NCBI RefSeq assembly: GCF_000241525.1
Contig: NZ_AHIL01000037.1
Coordinates: 1-64,000, forward strand
Source of the DNA: Comamonas testosteroni ATCC 11996
Lineage (GTDB): Bacteria; Pseudomonadota; Gammaproteobacteria; Burkholderiales; Burkholderiaceae_C
Direction of reading: 5' to 3'
DNA: 64,000 nt
Shown: piece after piece, positions 1-8,775 of the stretch
Numbering within the stretch: the stretch's first letter is position 1
How the letters are laid out: each line of letters begins with the position of its first letter
The notes under the pieces: model-generated
Databases searched by the model: none
Told to the model about the DNA's origin: nothing
Seen by the model: the letters and a program-made list of their open reading frames with translations, nothing else
Position numbers and translations under genes: made by a program

Positions 1-174
1 GTAGTGTATCACAACTTTTTCACCCCCGAGCAAGAACTTTTGAGTTTTTGCGAGGCAGTCGTTTGCTGCGATGGATTGAACTATAGCATAGGTGAAACCC
101 TAGCCACGCCGCTTTTGACACAAAAGATTCATCTGCCAGCGTGGTCTTTGCCTGGGCTGCGTCGATAGACAGAG

Positions 175-208
175 ATAGAGACAGCGGCCTTACGGCCGCT
201 GTCTCTAT
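175..208. other. 15-bp perfect inverted repeat in the uup leader
   Basis: Two arms (175-189 and 194-208) are exact reverse complements with a four-base loop ttac. There is no T-run after it on either strand, so it is not a standard intrinsic terminator. It ends about 25 bases before the chosen uup start. It could be a leader structure for uup or the end of a transcript entering from the left. Bases 1-174 show no supportable gene. Confidence 0.6.
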
Positions 209-233
209 GGAGGCCAACGATAATGCAGGCACG

Positions 234-2120
234 ATGGCACTGATTACTTTGTTAGACGCTCAATTGGCGTTCGGGCACGTGGCCCTGCTGGACCACGCAA
301 ATTTTTCCCTGGAGACCGGTGAGCGTGTCGGCCTGATCGGCCGTAACGGCGCCGGCAAGTCTTCGCTGCTCAAGATTCTGGGCGGCCTGGCAAAGGCCGA
401 TGACGGCCAGCTCCAGGTGCAGAACGGAGTCCGCATTACCTATGTGGCACAGGAGCCCGACCTGAACCCGGAGCACACCATCTTCGAGTCGGCGTCGGAC
501 GGCATTGCGGCTGTGATTGCGATTCGCGAGCGCTACCTGGCTGGCGGAGAGGGCGAGGATCTGGACGAGCTGCAGACACAGATCGAGGCTTATGACGCCT
601 GGAACTGGGAGCAGCGCGTAGAGGAAACATTGCAGCGCCTGCATCTGGACCCGAATGCCCTGGTGGGCAGCCTGTCCGGCGGCACCCGCAAGCGCGTGGC
701 GCTGGCCCAGGCTCTGGTGGCCCGCCCCGATGTCCTGCTGCTCGACGAGCCGACCAACCACCTGGACCTAGACTCCATCGAGTGGCTGGAAGAGCTGCTG
801 ATTGCCTTCAAGGGCAGCGTGATCACGATCACCCACGATCGCAGCTTTCTGGACCGCATCGCCACCCGCATCGTGGAGCTGGATCGGGGCGTTCTGCGCA
901 CCTACCCGGGCAATTTCTCCCAGTATGTGTTGCAAAAGGAAGAGCAGCTCAGCCAGGAAGCCGTCATCAACGCCAAGGCGGACAAGCTGCTGGCCCAGGA
1001 AGAGGTCTGGATCCGCAAGGGCGTGGAAGCCCGCCGCACCCGCAGCCAGAGCCGCATCAGCCGTCTGCAGGAATTGCGTGCCAGCCGTGCCCAGCGCCGT
1101 GATGTGCTCGGCAGCGTGAACATGGATATCGCATCCGGCAAGGGCGACGGCTATCAGGGCAAGATCGTGGCCGAGCTGACCGATGTCAGCAAGTCCTTTG
1201 GCGAAAAGAAGATCGTCGAGAAGTTCAGCGGCACCATTTTGCGTGGCGACAAGGTCGGCTTGCTGGGCCCCAACGGCGCAGGCAAGACAACGCTGCTGAA
1301 GATGATTCTGGGCGAGCTGGCTCCGGACAGCGGCCAGGTGCACCTGGGCGGCAATCTGCAAGTGGCCTACTTTGACCAGATGCGTCATCAGGTGAATCTG
1401 GATGCCACGCTGGAAGACTTCATCAGCCCCGGCAGCGAGTGGATCGAGATCGGCAACCAGAAAAAGCACGTCAAGAGCTATCTGGCGGACTTTCTGTTCT
1501 CTCCGGCGCGTGCGCATTCCCCGGTCCGATCGCTGTCAGGCGGCGAGCGCAACCGCCTGCTGCTGGCCCGTTTGTTTGCGCGACCGGCCAATGTTCTGGT
1601 GCTGGACGAGCCGACCAACGACCTGGACATCGAGACACTGGACATGCTGGAAGACCTGCTGCAAAGCTATGACGGCACGGTCTTTCTGGTCAGCCACGAC
1701 CGCACTTTCCTCGACAACGTGGTCACCAGCACGATTGCCTGGGAAGGCCCCGGCCACTGGCGTGAATACGAAGGTGGCGTGACGGACTGGATGGAGCAAT
1801 CGCGCCGCAGCAAGGCCATGGCCGAAGCCGCACAGGCCAAGTCCGCCCTCAGGGAGGAGCCCAAGCCCGTCGCAAGCCGCACCGACGCTGCGGCCAGCCC
1901 CAAGAAGAAGCTCAGCTACAAGGATCAGCGCGAGCTGGAAGCCCTGCCGGCCACGATTGCCGCACTGGAGACCGAGCAAAAGCAGATTCAGCAGGCGCTG
2001 GCCGACGGCAGCCTATTTGCCAGCGACAACGCCAAGGCCGTCGCCATGCACCAGCGCGACGCGGAGATCGATGAAGCACTGATGGAGGCGCTGGAGCGCT
2101 GGACCTTGCTGTCTGAATAA
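234..2120 (+). CDS. uup: ABC-F family ATPase Uup
   Basis: A soluble twin-ATPase protein of the ABC-F family without membrane segments. Family members act on ribosomes, and Uup is also linked to precise excision of transposons and to branched DNA intermediates. Seen in the 628 residues: first Walker A GRNGAGKS (about 36-43), signature LSGGTRKR (about 145), Walker B LLLDEPTNHLD; second Walker A GPNGAGKT (about 345), signature LSGGERNR (about 433), Walker B VLDEPTNDLD. A lysine-rich linker and charged helical C-terminal segment (about 540-628) are typical of Uup and separate it from EttA. I chose the ATG at 234 because the protein begins with the family-typical MALITL; the frame stays open further upstream to 141, but that part overlaps an inverted repeat and looks non-coding. 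Confidence 0.93.
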   Translation: MALITLLDAQLAFGHVALLDHANFSLETGERVGLIGRNGAGKSSLLKILGGLAKADDGQLQVQNGVRITYVAQEPDLNPEHTIFESASDGIAAVIAIRERYLAGGEGEDLDELQTQIEAYDAWNWEQRVEETLQRLHLDPNALVGSLSGGTRKRVALAQALVARPDVLLLDEPTNHLDLDSIEWLEELLIAFKGSVITITHDRSFLDRIATRIVELDRGVLRTYPGNFSQYVLQKEEQLSQEAVINAKADKLLAQEEVWIRKGVEARRTRSQSRISRLQELRASRAQRRDVLGSVNMDIASGKGDGYQGKIVAELTDVSKSFGEKKIVEKFSGTILRGDKVGLLGPNGAGKTTLLKMILGELAPDSGQVHLGGNLQVAYFDQMRHQVNLDATLEDFISPGSEWIEIGNQKKHVKSYLADFLFSPARAHSPVRSLSGGERNRLLLARLFARPANVLVLDEPTNDLDIETLDMLEDLLQSYDGTVFLVSHDRTFLDNVVTSTIAWEGPGHWREYEGGVTDWMEQSRRSKAMAEAAQAKSALREEPKPVASRTDAAASPKKKLSYKDQRELEALPATIAALETEQKQIQQALADGSLFASDNAKAVAMHQRDAEIDEALMEALERWTLLSE

Positions 2121-2133
2121 TCAGGCAATCAAA

Positions 2134-2225
2134 TAAGAGAGCGCCTTTCGCCTGTCAGGCATTGATTTCAAAGCTATAGAAGCCTGAAATCATTATCTGA
2201 CAAGCGTAAGGCGCTCTCTTTTTAT
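2134..2225. terminator. Bidirectional terminator between uup and cheB
   Basis: The outer arms aagagagcgcctt and aaggcgctctctt are exact complements, with A-rich sequence on the left and TTTTT on the right, so either strand ends in a stem followed by U residues. Inner arms (gatttca / tgaaatc; cctgtcag / ctgaca) extend the structure. It serves both uup (+) and the cheAWRDB operon (-). The interior also resembles dispersed repeat family 1. Confidence 0.85.
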
Positions 2226-2231
2226 GCGATC

Positions 2232-3347
2232 TCAGATACGGTGATGAACCTGGTCCGAGCCGCCACGTAGCTTGGTCAGCAGGGCATGAGCGATCTGCGG
2301 CAGAGGCAGCACCTCATCGGCCGCACCGTGGGCAATGGCTTCGCGGGGCATGCCGAAGACGATGCAGGTGCTCTCGTCCTGCACCAGGTTGTAGCTGCCG
2401 GCATCGCGCATCTCGCGCATGGCGGTGGCGCCATCGGCCCCCATGCCGGTGAGCATGATGCCGTAGGCATTGCGCCCGGCGCTGGCGGCCACTGACTTGA
2501 ACAGCACTTCCACCGAGGGCTTATGACGGTTGACGGGCGGCGCATCATCGACCACGGCCACATAGTTGGCACCGCTGCGTGTGATGGAGAAATGCTTGCC
2601 GCCAGGAGCGATATAGGCATGGCCGGGCAGCAAACGCTCGCCGTGCGTGGCCTCCTTGACCGTCATCTGGCACAGACTGTTGAGCCGCGCCGCAAAACTG
2701 GTGGTGAAGCCCGGCGGCATATGCTGGGTGATGACGATGGCCGGGCAGTCGGCCGGCAGATGCGTGAGCACCTCACGAATCGCTTCCGTCCCCCCGGTGG
2801 AGGCTCCGATGGCGATGATTTTTTCGGTCGAGATGCGCCCCAGCAGGCTGGGTGCCGCCGGCGCACGGGGCGCAGCAGGCTTGGCGCCCGCACTCGCTGC
2901 CGCTGCCACACCGTGGGGCACCACCGGCAGGCGATGCACCTGGGCCACGGCTGCCACGCGAATCTTGTCCACGATCTGGCTGGCCAGCTCCTGCAGGCCG
3001 TTGGCCACACCGACGCGGGGCTTGGCCACAAAGTCGATGGCCCCCAGCTCCAGGGCGCGCATGGTGACTTCGGCACCGCGCTCGGTCAGCGTGGAGATCA
3101 TCACCACGGGCATGGGACGCAGGCGCATGAGCCGCCCGAGGAAATCGATGCCGTCCATACGGGGCATTTCCACATCCAGCGTAATGACGTCGGGGTTCTG
3201 ATCGCGGATCATTTCACGCGCGATCAAGGGATCATTGGCCGAGCCGATGCACTCCATGTCATGCTGGCGATTGATGATCTCGGCCAGAAGACTGCGCACC
3301 AGCGCAGAGTCGTCCACCACGATCACCCGGATTTTTGGCTTTAACAA
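2232..3347 (-). CDS. cheB: Chemotaxis response regulator protein-glutamate methylesterase CheB
   Basis: Removes methyl groups from (and can deamidate) glutamates on chemoreceptors, working against CheR in adaptation; it is activated by phosphotransfer from CheA. The N-terminal receiver (about 1-125) has the acidic pair D12/D13, phospho-acceptor D58 (LDVEMP) and the lysine in AKPR. An alanine/proline-rich linker precedes the esterase domain (about 175-365) with nucleophile Ser183 in GASTGG, the histidine in QHMPPGF and the aspartate in TGMGADGA. Length 371 residues is normal. It is the last gene of the cheAWRDB operon and meets uup tail to tail across a shared terminator. Confidence 0.96.
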   Translation of the reverse strand: MLKPKIRVIVVDDSALVRSLLAEIINRQHDMECIGSANDPLIAREMIRDQNPDVITLDVEMPRMDGIDFLGRLMRLRPMPVVMISTLTERGAEVTMRALELGAIDFVAKPRVGVANGLQELASQIVDKIRVAAVAQVHRLPVVPHGVAAAASAGAKPAAPRAPAAPSLLGRISTEKIIAIGASTGGTEAIREVLTHLPADCPAIVITQHMPPGFTTSFAARLNSLCQMTVKEATHGERLLPGHAYIAPGGKHFSITRSGANYVAVVDDAPPVNRHKPSVEVLFKSVAASAGRNAYGIMLTGMGADGATAMREMRDAGSYNLVQDESTCIVFGMPREAIAHGAADEVLPLPQIAHALLTKLRGGSDQVHHRI

Positions 3348-3360
3348 CGCTCAACCTTCC

Positions 3361-4092
3361 TCAAAACAGATCCACAGAGCCGCCCGCCGTATTGCGCGCA
3401 ACCGCAGCCGCGTTGCCGCGAGTGATTTCCTGCTGCACCAATGCCTCGGGATGGGCGTGTGCCAGGCGCTTGACCATGGCCTTGCCCGTGGATGGAAAAA
3501 ACACCACCTTGCGCGGATAGATATCCAGCACGTCTTCGGAGACGATGGGAATGCGCTCGGTTTGCAGATACTCAGTCACAAAACTGGTGTTGCGCTCACC
3601 CACATTCATGGTCGTGAAATTGGCCATGACCTGGGCGCCGCCAAAAATCTTGGCCTGCATGGATTCGCGCCGTGCGCCCAGCTTGAGCATCTCGTTGATC
3701 AGCAGCTCCATGGCATAGGAGCCATAGCGCCCCGAGACATCGCTGCTGTCGCCATCGGGCAGCATGAAGTGGTTCATGCCGCCGATGCGCATGAAACGAT
3801 CCCACAGGCAGGCGGCGATGCAGGAGCCCAGCACGGTGACGATGGCCATCTCGTCGCGCGAGACAAAGTACTCGCCCGGCAGCACCTTGGCCGAATTGAG
3901 CTGGAAGTGTGGGTCGTAGTAGAAGAACGAGGCCTCGCCGGGCTGGCGCGGCTGGCGCTTGAGCTGCTCCAGCGATGAGACCGGCGCCGGCATGGCCGCA
4001 TCAGGATAGCCCTGGGGCACGAAGCTGTTGCCGCGCAGGGGCCTGGCAGCGCCAGCACCTGGCAGATCCAGCGGAGAGCTCAGATTCCTCAT
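3361..4092 (-). CDS. cheD: Chemoreceptor glutamine deamidase CheD
   Basis: CheD deamidates specific receptor glutamines and in many bacteria also modulates CheB or CheC function. The core shows the family cysteine in VLGSCIAACLWD and the histidine in GGMNHFMLP, plus GGAQV and the later VGERN segment. At 243 residues it is longer than the shortest CheD proteins, because of an N-terminal extension before about residue 60; the first ATG is preceded by a GAAGGGCAGGG purine stretch, so I kept it. The protein ends in GSVDLF, very close to the end of the CheZ-like protein at 8208. It lies 24 bases after cheR and 13 before cheB. Confidence 0.93.
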   Translation of the reverse strand: MRNLSSPLDLPGAGAARPLRGNSFVPQGYPDAAMPAPVSSLEQLKRQPRQPGEASFFYYDPHFQLNSAKVLPGEYFVSRDEMAIVTVLGSCIAACLWDRFMRIGGMNHFMLPDGDSSDVSGRYGSYAMELLINEMLKLGARRESMQAKIFGGAQVMANFTTMNVGERNTSFVTEYLQTERIPIVSEDVLDIYPRKVVFFPSTGKAMVKRLAHAHPEALVQQEITRGNAAAVARNTAGGSVDLF

Positions 4093-4116
4093 GACTTGCA
4101 GCCCTGCCCTTCAGCT

Positions 4117-5031
4117 TCATTGGCGCTCATAGACGGTCTTGCCCTTGAGCGCGAACAGGTCGCGCGAATCGCTGAAGTTCTCGGCATGACCAACGAACAG
4201 CAGCCCACCCGGACGCATCACCTGATGAATGCGCTCCAGCACGCGACGCTGGGTCGATGCGTCGAAATAAATCATCACGTTGCGGCAGAAGACGATGTCG
4301 AAGGTCTCCCGGAACGGCCAATCGCCGGCAATCAGGTTGACGTTGAGAAAGTCCACCATGCGGCGCAGCTCCGGCTTGACCCGCACCATGCCGGAGTTGG
4401 CCGAGCGCCCACGCAGGAAAAAGCGGTGCAGCCGCTCGGTGCTCACACCCTTGAGGTTCTCTGCCTGGTAGACGCCGCGCGAGGCGGTCTCCAGCACGCG
4501 CGAGTCGATGTCGCTGGCCATGAGCTGAAAGCTGGCCGAGGCGCCGAGACTCTCCACCGCCGTCATCAGGATGGAGTAAGGCTCCTCTCCCGTGGAGGCC
4601 GCACTGCACCACACCTTCCAGCCATTGCCGCCGGGTTTATGGCTGCGCAGATGCTGAGCCAGGATGTCGAAGTGATGCTGCTCACGGAAAAACGAGGTCA
4701 GATTCGTGGTGAGAGCATTGACGAACTCCTGCCATTCGGGTCCGTCGTTGATGCTCTCCAGCCAATCCAGATAGCTGACAAAGCTCTCATGCCCGGTCTC
4801 GCGCAGGCGGCGCGACAAACGGCTGTAGACCATGGCGTGCTTGCCATCATGCAAGCTGATGCCGGCACGCTTGTAGATCAGCGCCTGCACACGGGCAAAG
4901 TCGCGGTTGGACCAGACGAACTCGCGCCCTTGCGCCAGCGGGCCGGACATGCTGCCCGGCAGCACCTCATCATCCTGCTCAAGCCTGGCAGGAGAGGCTG
5001 CGAATGAAGCATTACGTCCCAGGTTCAGCAC
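4117..5031 (-). CDS. cheR: Chemotaxis protein methyltransferase CheR
   Basis: S-adenosylmethionine-dependent methyltransferase that esterifies receptor glutamates. The N-terminal helical domain (FARVQALIYKRAGI, SRLSRRLR) is followed by the SAM-binding domain with SAASTGEEPYS, the aspartate in ASDID and FCRNVMIYFD, all CheR hallmarks. The frame starts with GTG at 5031 (304 residues). An internal ATG at 4950 would give 277 residues, nearer the usual CheR length, so the start is uncertain. It follows cheW by 17 bases and precedes cheD. No receptor gene is in the window, so its substrates are encoded elsewhere. Confidence 0.94.
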   Translation of the reverse strand: MLNLGRNASFAASPARLEQDDEVLPGSMSGPLAQGREFVWSNRDFARVQALIYKRAGISLHDGKHAMVYSRLSRRLRETGHESFVSYLDWLESINDGPEWQEFVNALTTNLTSFFREQHHFDILAQHLRSHKPGGNGWKVWCSAASTGEEPYSILMTAVESLGASASFQLMASDIDSRVLETASRGVYQAENLKGVSTERLHRFFLRGRSANSGMVRVKPELRRMVDFLNVNLIAGDWPFRETFDIVFCRNVMIYFDASTQRRVLERIHQVMRPGGLLFVGHAENFSDSRDLFALKGKTVYERQ

Positions 5032-5048
5032 ACAGACCTCTGGCGCGC

Positions 5049-5537
5049 TCAGGCTTCGGAGGCCACCAGGCCCATGTCGACATTGCCCATGAGCTTCTCG
5101 ATGTCCAGCAGGATCAGCATGCGCTCGCCCACCGAACCCAGACCCAGGATGCAGCCGCTGTCGATGGCGCTTTCGATATCGGGTGCAGGACGCACGGCGT
5201 CGGCGGGCAGCTCCATCACATCGCTGACCGAGTCCACCACAATGCCGACCACGCGGTTGCGCAGGTTCAGGATGATGACCACGGTGAAGGCGTTGTACTC
5301 CACCTCAGAGCAATTGAAGCGCAGGCGCATGTCCACGATGGGCACGATGGTGCCGCGCAGATTGACCACGCCCTTGATGAACTCGGGCGCGTTGGCAATG
5401 CGCGTGGGCTGCTCGTAGCCACGGATTTCCTGCACCTTGAGGATGTCGATGCCGTATTCCTCCTCGCCCAGGCGGAAGGTCAGGTATTCGCGGGCCCCGG
5501 TGGCCACGCCTTCGGCAGTCTTGTTGATGATGTTCAT
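5049..5537 (-). CDS. cheW: Chemotaxis coupling protein CheW
   Basis: Scaffold that joins chemoreceptors to the CheA P5 domain. It is a single SH3-like CheW domain of 162 residues with the typical start [21 protein letters not shown], shortened here to its hallmark GEEEYGIDI, then [16 protein letters not shown] and the late [18 protein letters not shown] segment. Position directly after cheA (34-base gap) and before cheR matches the canonical cheAWRDB order. Start ATG at 5537 is preceded by a purine-rich AGAGAG stretch. Confidence 0.96.
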   Translation of the reverse strand: MNIINKTAEGVATGAREYLTFRLGEEEYGIDILKVQEIRGYEQPTRIANAPEFIKGVVNLRGTIVPIVDMRLRFNCSEVEYNAFTVVIILNLRNRVVGIVVDSVSDVMELPADAVRPAPDIESAIDSGCILGLGSVGERMLILLDIEKLMGNVDMGLVASEA

Positions 5538-5571
5538 GTCGGCTCTCTCTGCGTTGTTCGGGTCGGCTGCC

Positions 5572-7770
5572 TCAGTGGCGGGTACGGCGCACCAGAGCGC
5601 CCGTATCCAGAATCAGTGCCACGGATCCATCGCCCAAAATGGTGGCACCCGATACATTGGGCACCTTGCGGTAATTGCTTTCCAGGTTCTTGACCACCAC
5701 CTGGTGCTGGCCCAACAGCTCGTCGACCAGCAGCGCCACGCGGCTGCCTTCGGCCTCGACCACCACCATGATGTTGCTCGTCTGGCTTTCGTCGGCGCGC
5801 GGCACCTGGAAAGTGCGCTCCAGCGCGATCACCGGCATGTATTCGTCACGCACCTTGACCAGCTGCGTGCCGTTGGCCACGGTATTGACATCGTCGGCCT
5901 TGACCTGGAAGGACTCGACCACCGAAGACAGCGGCAGGATATAGACCTCTTCGCCCACACCGACGGACATGCCGTCCATGATGGCCAGCGTCAGCGGCAG
6001 ACGCACCGCCACCTTCATGCCCACACCGGCAACGGACTCGATCTCCACCGTGCCGCCCAACGATGTGATGTTTCGCTTGACCACGTCCATGCCCACGCCG
6101 CGGCCCGAGACATCGGTGACCACGTCAGCCGTCGAGAAGCCGGGCGCGAAGATCAGCTGCCAGACATCGCTGTCGGGCATGCTGTCGGAGACATCCATGC
6201 CGCGCTCGCGGGCCTTGTTCAGAATCCTCTCGCGATTCATGCCCTTGCCGTCGTCGCGCACCTCGATGACGATGGAGCCGCCCTGATGGGATGCCGCCAG
6301 CGTCAGCGTGCCATGTTCGGACTTGCCTGCAGCGATGCGGTCCTCGGGCATCTCGATGCCGTGGTCCACGCTGTTGCGCACCAGATGGGTCAGCGGATCG
6401 GTGATCTTTTCGACCAGGCCCTTGTCCAGTTCGGTGGCTTCGCCCAGCGTGACCAGATCGATCTTCTTGCCCAGCTTGCCCGCCAGGTCGCGCAGCATGC
6501 GCGGGAAGCGGCTGAACACGGTGGACATGGGAATCATGCGGATCGACATCACGGACTCTTGCAGGTCGCGCGTGTTGCGGTCCAGATCGGCCAGACCGGC
6601 CAGCAGCTGCTGATAGGTCGTCGGATCCAGCCCCTGACTGTTTTGCGCCAGCATGGCCTGGGTGATGACCAGCTCGCCCACCAGATTGATGAGCTGGTCC
6701 ACCTTCTTCACATCCACGCGGATGCTGGTGGACTCCATGTGGGCGGCAGCGGCCTTGGGTGCGGCCTTTTGCGCAGCACCTGCAGCGCCGGCAAGCGCGG
6801 CATGCTCCTGATTTTGCTGAGCCTCGGGGCTGCCCGGAGCGCCCGCAAAAAAGCCGTAGGCTTCTTCGGCCGGCAGATTGTGGGGCGGCATGGCAGCCTC
6901 TTCATCAACCAGAGCTTCAGGCTCGACCACAGGCTCGGCTGCGGACTGCGGCTGGGCCGTATCGCTGATCTGCACCTGCTCCTTGGAGACATGGAATACA
7001 AACAGATCGCGCAGCTCGTCATCGGTGGACACCGTCCTGACCTTGAACAGGCGGTGATCGGCCTTGGTGCCGACCTGGTCCTGAATCGTGCCCAGCCCCG
7101 GAATATCGCGGAACAGCTCCTTGATGGCGTCGCCCAGCTCCAGCCGGGACAGCGGGCCGATCTCGATCGTCAGCTCGCGCGCGCCCTCGGGAGGCTCGGT
7201 ACCAATCACAGGGCCTGGCTCTGCCGCCTGGGCTACGGGGGCCGGCGCTTGAGCGGGTGTATCCGCCACCACTGCGGCAACAGCGGCAGCTGGCTGTACA
7301 GGCTCGGCAGCCGCGGCACTGCGGTTGACCTGGGGGATTTCGGTCAGGCCCTGGGCCAGGGCCTCGATACGCACCACCAGTTCCGCAGTGGAAACCGGCT
7401 CGCCCTCGTCACCGGACTGGTGACGTGCCAACAGGCTGCGGCTGGCGTCCGCCGACTCCAGCAGCACATCGACCATCTCGGGGATGGGCGTGATTTCATG
7501 CCGACGCAGGCGGTCCAGCAGGGATTCCATGCGGTGCGTGAGCTCGGTCACATCCGAGAAGCCGAAGGTCGCCGCACCGCCCTTGATGGAGTGGGCGCAG
7601 CGGAAAATACCGTTGAGCTCTTCATCGTTGGCGGCCGAAAGGTCCAGGCTGAGCAGCATCTGCTCCATCTGGTCGAGGTTCTCGCTCGCTTCCTCGAAAA
7701 AGATTTGATAGAACTGGCTAAGGTCGAAGTCTGCGCCCGAACCTGCGCCATCCTGGTGTGTATCCGCCAT
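5572..7770 (-). CDS. cheA: Chemotaxis sensor histidine kinase CheA
   Basis: Central kinase that autophosphorylates and passes phosphate to CheY and CheB under receptor control. Domains in order: HPt/P1 with phospho-His60 (AHSIKGG); an alanine/proline/glutamine-rich linker with a P2-like region (about 165-330); P3 dimerisation helices (about 345-410, [15 protein letters not shown] region); P4 ATPase with N box [13 protein letters not shown]1 DDGKGMN and G2 GRGVGMDVV; and the CheW-like P5 to the end ([14 protein letters not shown] segment). The 732-residue length is within family range. A sigma-28-like promoter lies directly upstream, inside the end of the preceding cheY gene. Confidence 0.97.
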   Translation of the reverse strand: MADTHQDGAGSGADFDLSQFYQIFFEEASENLDQMEQMLLSLDLSAANDEELNGIFRCAHSIKGGAATFGFSDVTELTHRMESLLDRLRRHEITPIPEMVDVLLESADASRSLLARHQSGDEGEPVSTAELVVRIEALAQGLTEIPQVNRSAAAAEPVQPAAAVAAVVADTPAQAPAPVAQAAEPGPVIGTEPPEGARELTIEIGPLSRLELGDAIKELFRDIPGLGTIQDQVGTKADHRLFKVRTVSTDDELRDLFVFHVSKEQVQISDTAQPQSAAEPVVEPEALVDEEAAMPPHNLPAEEAYGFFAGAPGSPEAQQNQEHAALAGAAGAAQKAAPKAAAAHMESTSIRVDVKKVDQLINLVGELVITQAMLAQNSQGLDPTTYQQLLAGLADLDRNTRDLQESVMSIRMIPMSTVFSRFPRMLRDLAGKLGKKIDLVTLGEATELDKGLVEKITDPLTHLVRNSVDHGIEMPEDRIAAGKSEHGTLTLAASHQGGSIVIEVRDDGKGMNRERILNKARERGMDVSDSMPDSDVWQLIFAPGFSTADVVTDVSGRGVGMDVVKRNITSLGGTVEIESVAGVGMKVAVRLPLTLAIMDGMSVGVGEEVYILPLSSVVESFQVKADDVNTVANGTQLVKVRDEYMPVIALERTFQVPRADESQTSNIMVVVEAEGSRVALLVDELLGQHQVVVKNLESNYRKVPNVSGATILGDGSVALILDTGALVRRTRH

Positions 7771-7794
7771 GGTGTTTCCTGCTGTGATTCGTTG

Positions 7795-7821
7795 TTATCG
7801 GCTTAACGCAGCACTTTTTGA
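7795..7821 (-). promoter_or_regulatory. Sigma-28 (FliA) promoter for cheAWRDB
   Basis: On the minus strand TCAA is followed by 15 bases and then a perfect GCCGATAA, matching the FliA consensus (TAAA/TCAA, N15, GCCGATAA). The -10 element lies 25 bases before the cheA ATG and the -35 overlaps the last codons of the upstream cheY. This would let cheAWRDB be expressed as late genes independently of cheY and the CheZ-like gene. Confidence 0.75.
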
Positions 7822-8165
7822 ATAACTTCGATCAATCTATTGGGATCGAAGGGCTTGACCAGCCAGCCCGTGGCACCTGCGGCCCGGCCCGCCTGCTTCA
7901 TCAGGTCGCTGGATTCCGTGGTCAGTATCAGGATGGGCGTGCCCTTGAACTTCGGGTTTTCACGCAGTTTGCGCGTGAGACCGATGCCGTCCAGGCGCGG
8001 CATGTTCTGGTCGGCCAGCACCAGATCGATGTTCTGCGCCTGCGCTTTTTCCAGCGCATCCACACCGTCGACGGCTTCCACCACCTTAAAACCAGCACTG
8101 CTCAATGTGAAAGACACCATCTTTCGCATCGAGGGGGAATCATCAACAGCCAGAATCGATCGCAT
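7803..8165 (-). CDS. cheY: CheY-type response regulator (first copy, beside cheA)
   Basis: Single-domain receiver of 120 residues with no output domain. Seen: acidic pair D8/D9, phospho-acceptor D52 in LADQNMP, T82 and invariant K104 in VKPF. I start it at the ATG at 8165, which has GGAG at good distance; a TTG further out at 8177 would put that ribosome site inside the gene. It lies between the CheZ-like gene and cheA. A second CheY is encoded at 23414 next to cheZ. Which one binds FliM cannot be decided by eye; this one may act as a phosphate sink or have a separate target. Confidence 0.93.
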   Translation of the reverse strand: MRSILAVDDSPSMRKMVSFTLSSAGFKVVEAVDGVDALEKAQAQNIDLVLADQNMPRLDGIGLTRKLRENPKFKGTPILILTTESSDLMKQAGRAAGATGWLVKPFDPNRLIEVIQKVLR

Positions 8166-8207
8166 GTACAGCTCCAACAGACGGGCAACGGAAAACAGGG
8201 TAGAAGT

Positions 8208-8657
8208 TCAAAACAGCTCCACAGAGCCGGCATCCATCTCGCTTTGCGTGACGGGATTGGGCTTTTCGGGCAGGTTTGGCAGACTGATGGCGGACTCCGC
8301 CTCGTCCTCGTCCCTGCCCATGGCGGCAGCCCCGAGCCTGAAAGCGCAGGCTTGCAAGGTATGTGCCATATGGGCAATCAGCTGAGACGACATATCGTGA
8401 AACTGGAGCTCGGTCACCGCCAGCCGCAGCGACTCACGTGCTGTAGCCAGTGCTGCAGAATCGGGTAAGGCCGGCTGCGACAATTGCCCGTTGACTTGCT
8501 CAAAGCGCTCCAGCAGATTGTGCGTGGCATGGTCCAGCAGCCCTTCAAGACGCTGCAGATCACGCAGCGTGACCAGCAAGGCATCCTGCAGCTCCGCAGC
8601 CACCATCACCGGCACGGCAACTGCAGGCACACCCGAAGGGTTTTGCATCGTCTGCAT
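8208..8657 (-). CDS. Small CheZ-like protein with a DxxxQ motif
   Basis: A 149-residue, mostly helical protein just upstream of cheY. Its segment LQFHDMSSQLIAHM (about 85-97) lines up with the catalytic helix of the true CheZ in this window (QDFHDLTGQVIARV), keeping Asp88 and Gln92 in the DxxxQ spacing that CheZ uses to remove phosphate from CheY. It is shorter than CheZ (205 residues) and lacks the C-terminal CheY-docking end (DDLLASLGF); instead it ends in GSVELF, which resembles the CheD C terminus GSVDLF. The likely role is phosphatase or binding partner for the adjacent CheY. The motif is seen; the function is inferred. Confidence 0.7.
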   Translation of the reverse strand: MQTMQNPSGVPAVAVPVMVAAELQDALLVTLRDLQRLEGLLDHATHNLLERFEQVNGQLSQPALPDSAALATARESLRLAVTELQFHDMSSQLIAHMAHTLQACAFRLGAAAMGRDEDEAESAISLPNLPEKPNPVTQSEMDAGSVELF

Positions 8658-8775
8658 TGTTACTCCAACTGCGTAAAACCATCATGACGGCCCTGCCGCC
8701 ATGCTCCACGAAATGAACCGATCAGCAGTCCGTCCCCCGTGACACACTGCCACGACCTGACGACAACAGCCCTCG

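Noticed and set aside
20..232. Open frame of 70 codons on the minus strand at the left edge
   Set aside because: No ribosome site, no recognisable family, and it crosses the perfect hairpin at 175-208.
5437..7806. Very long open frame antisense to cheA
   Set aside because: His/Arg/Gln-rich product typical of a GC-rich gene read backwards; cheA on the other strand is certain.
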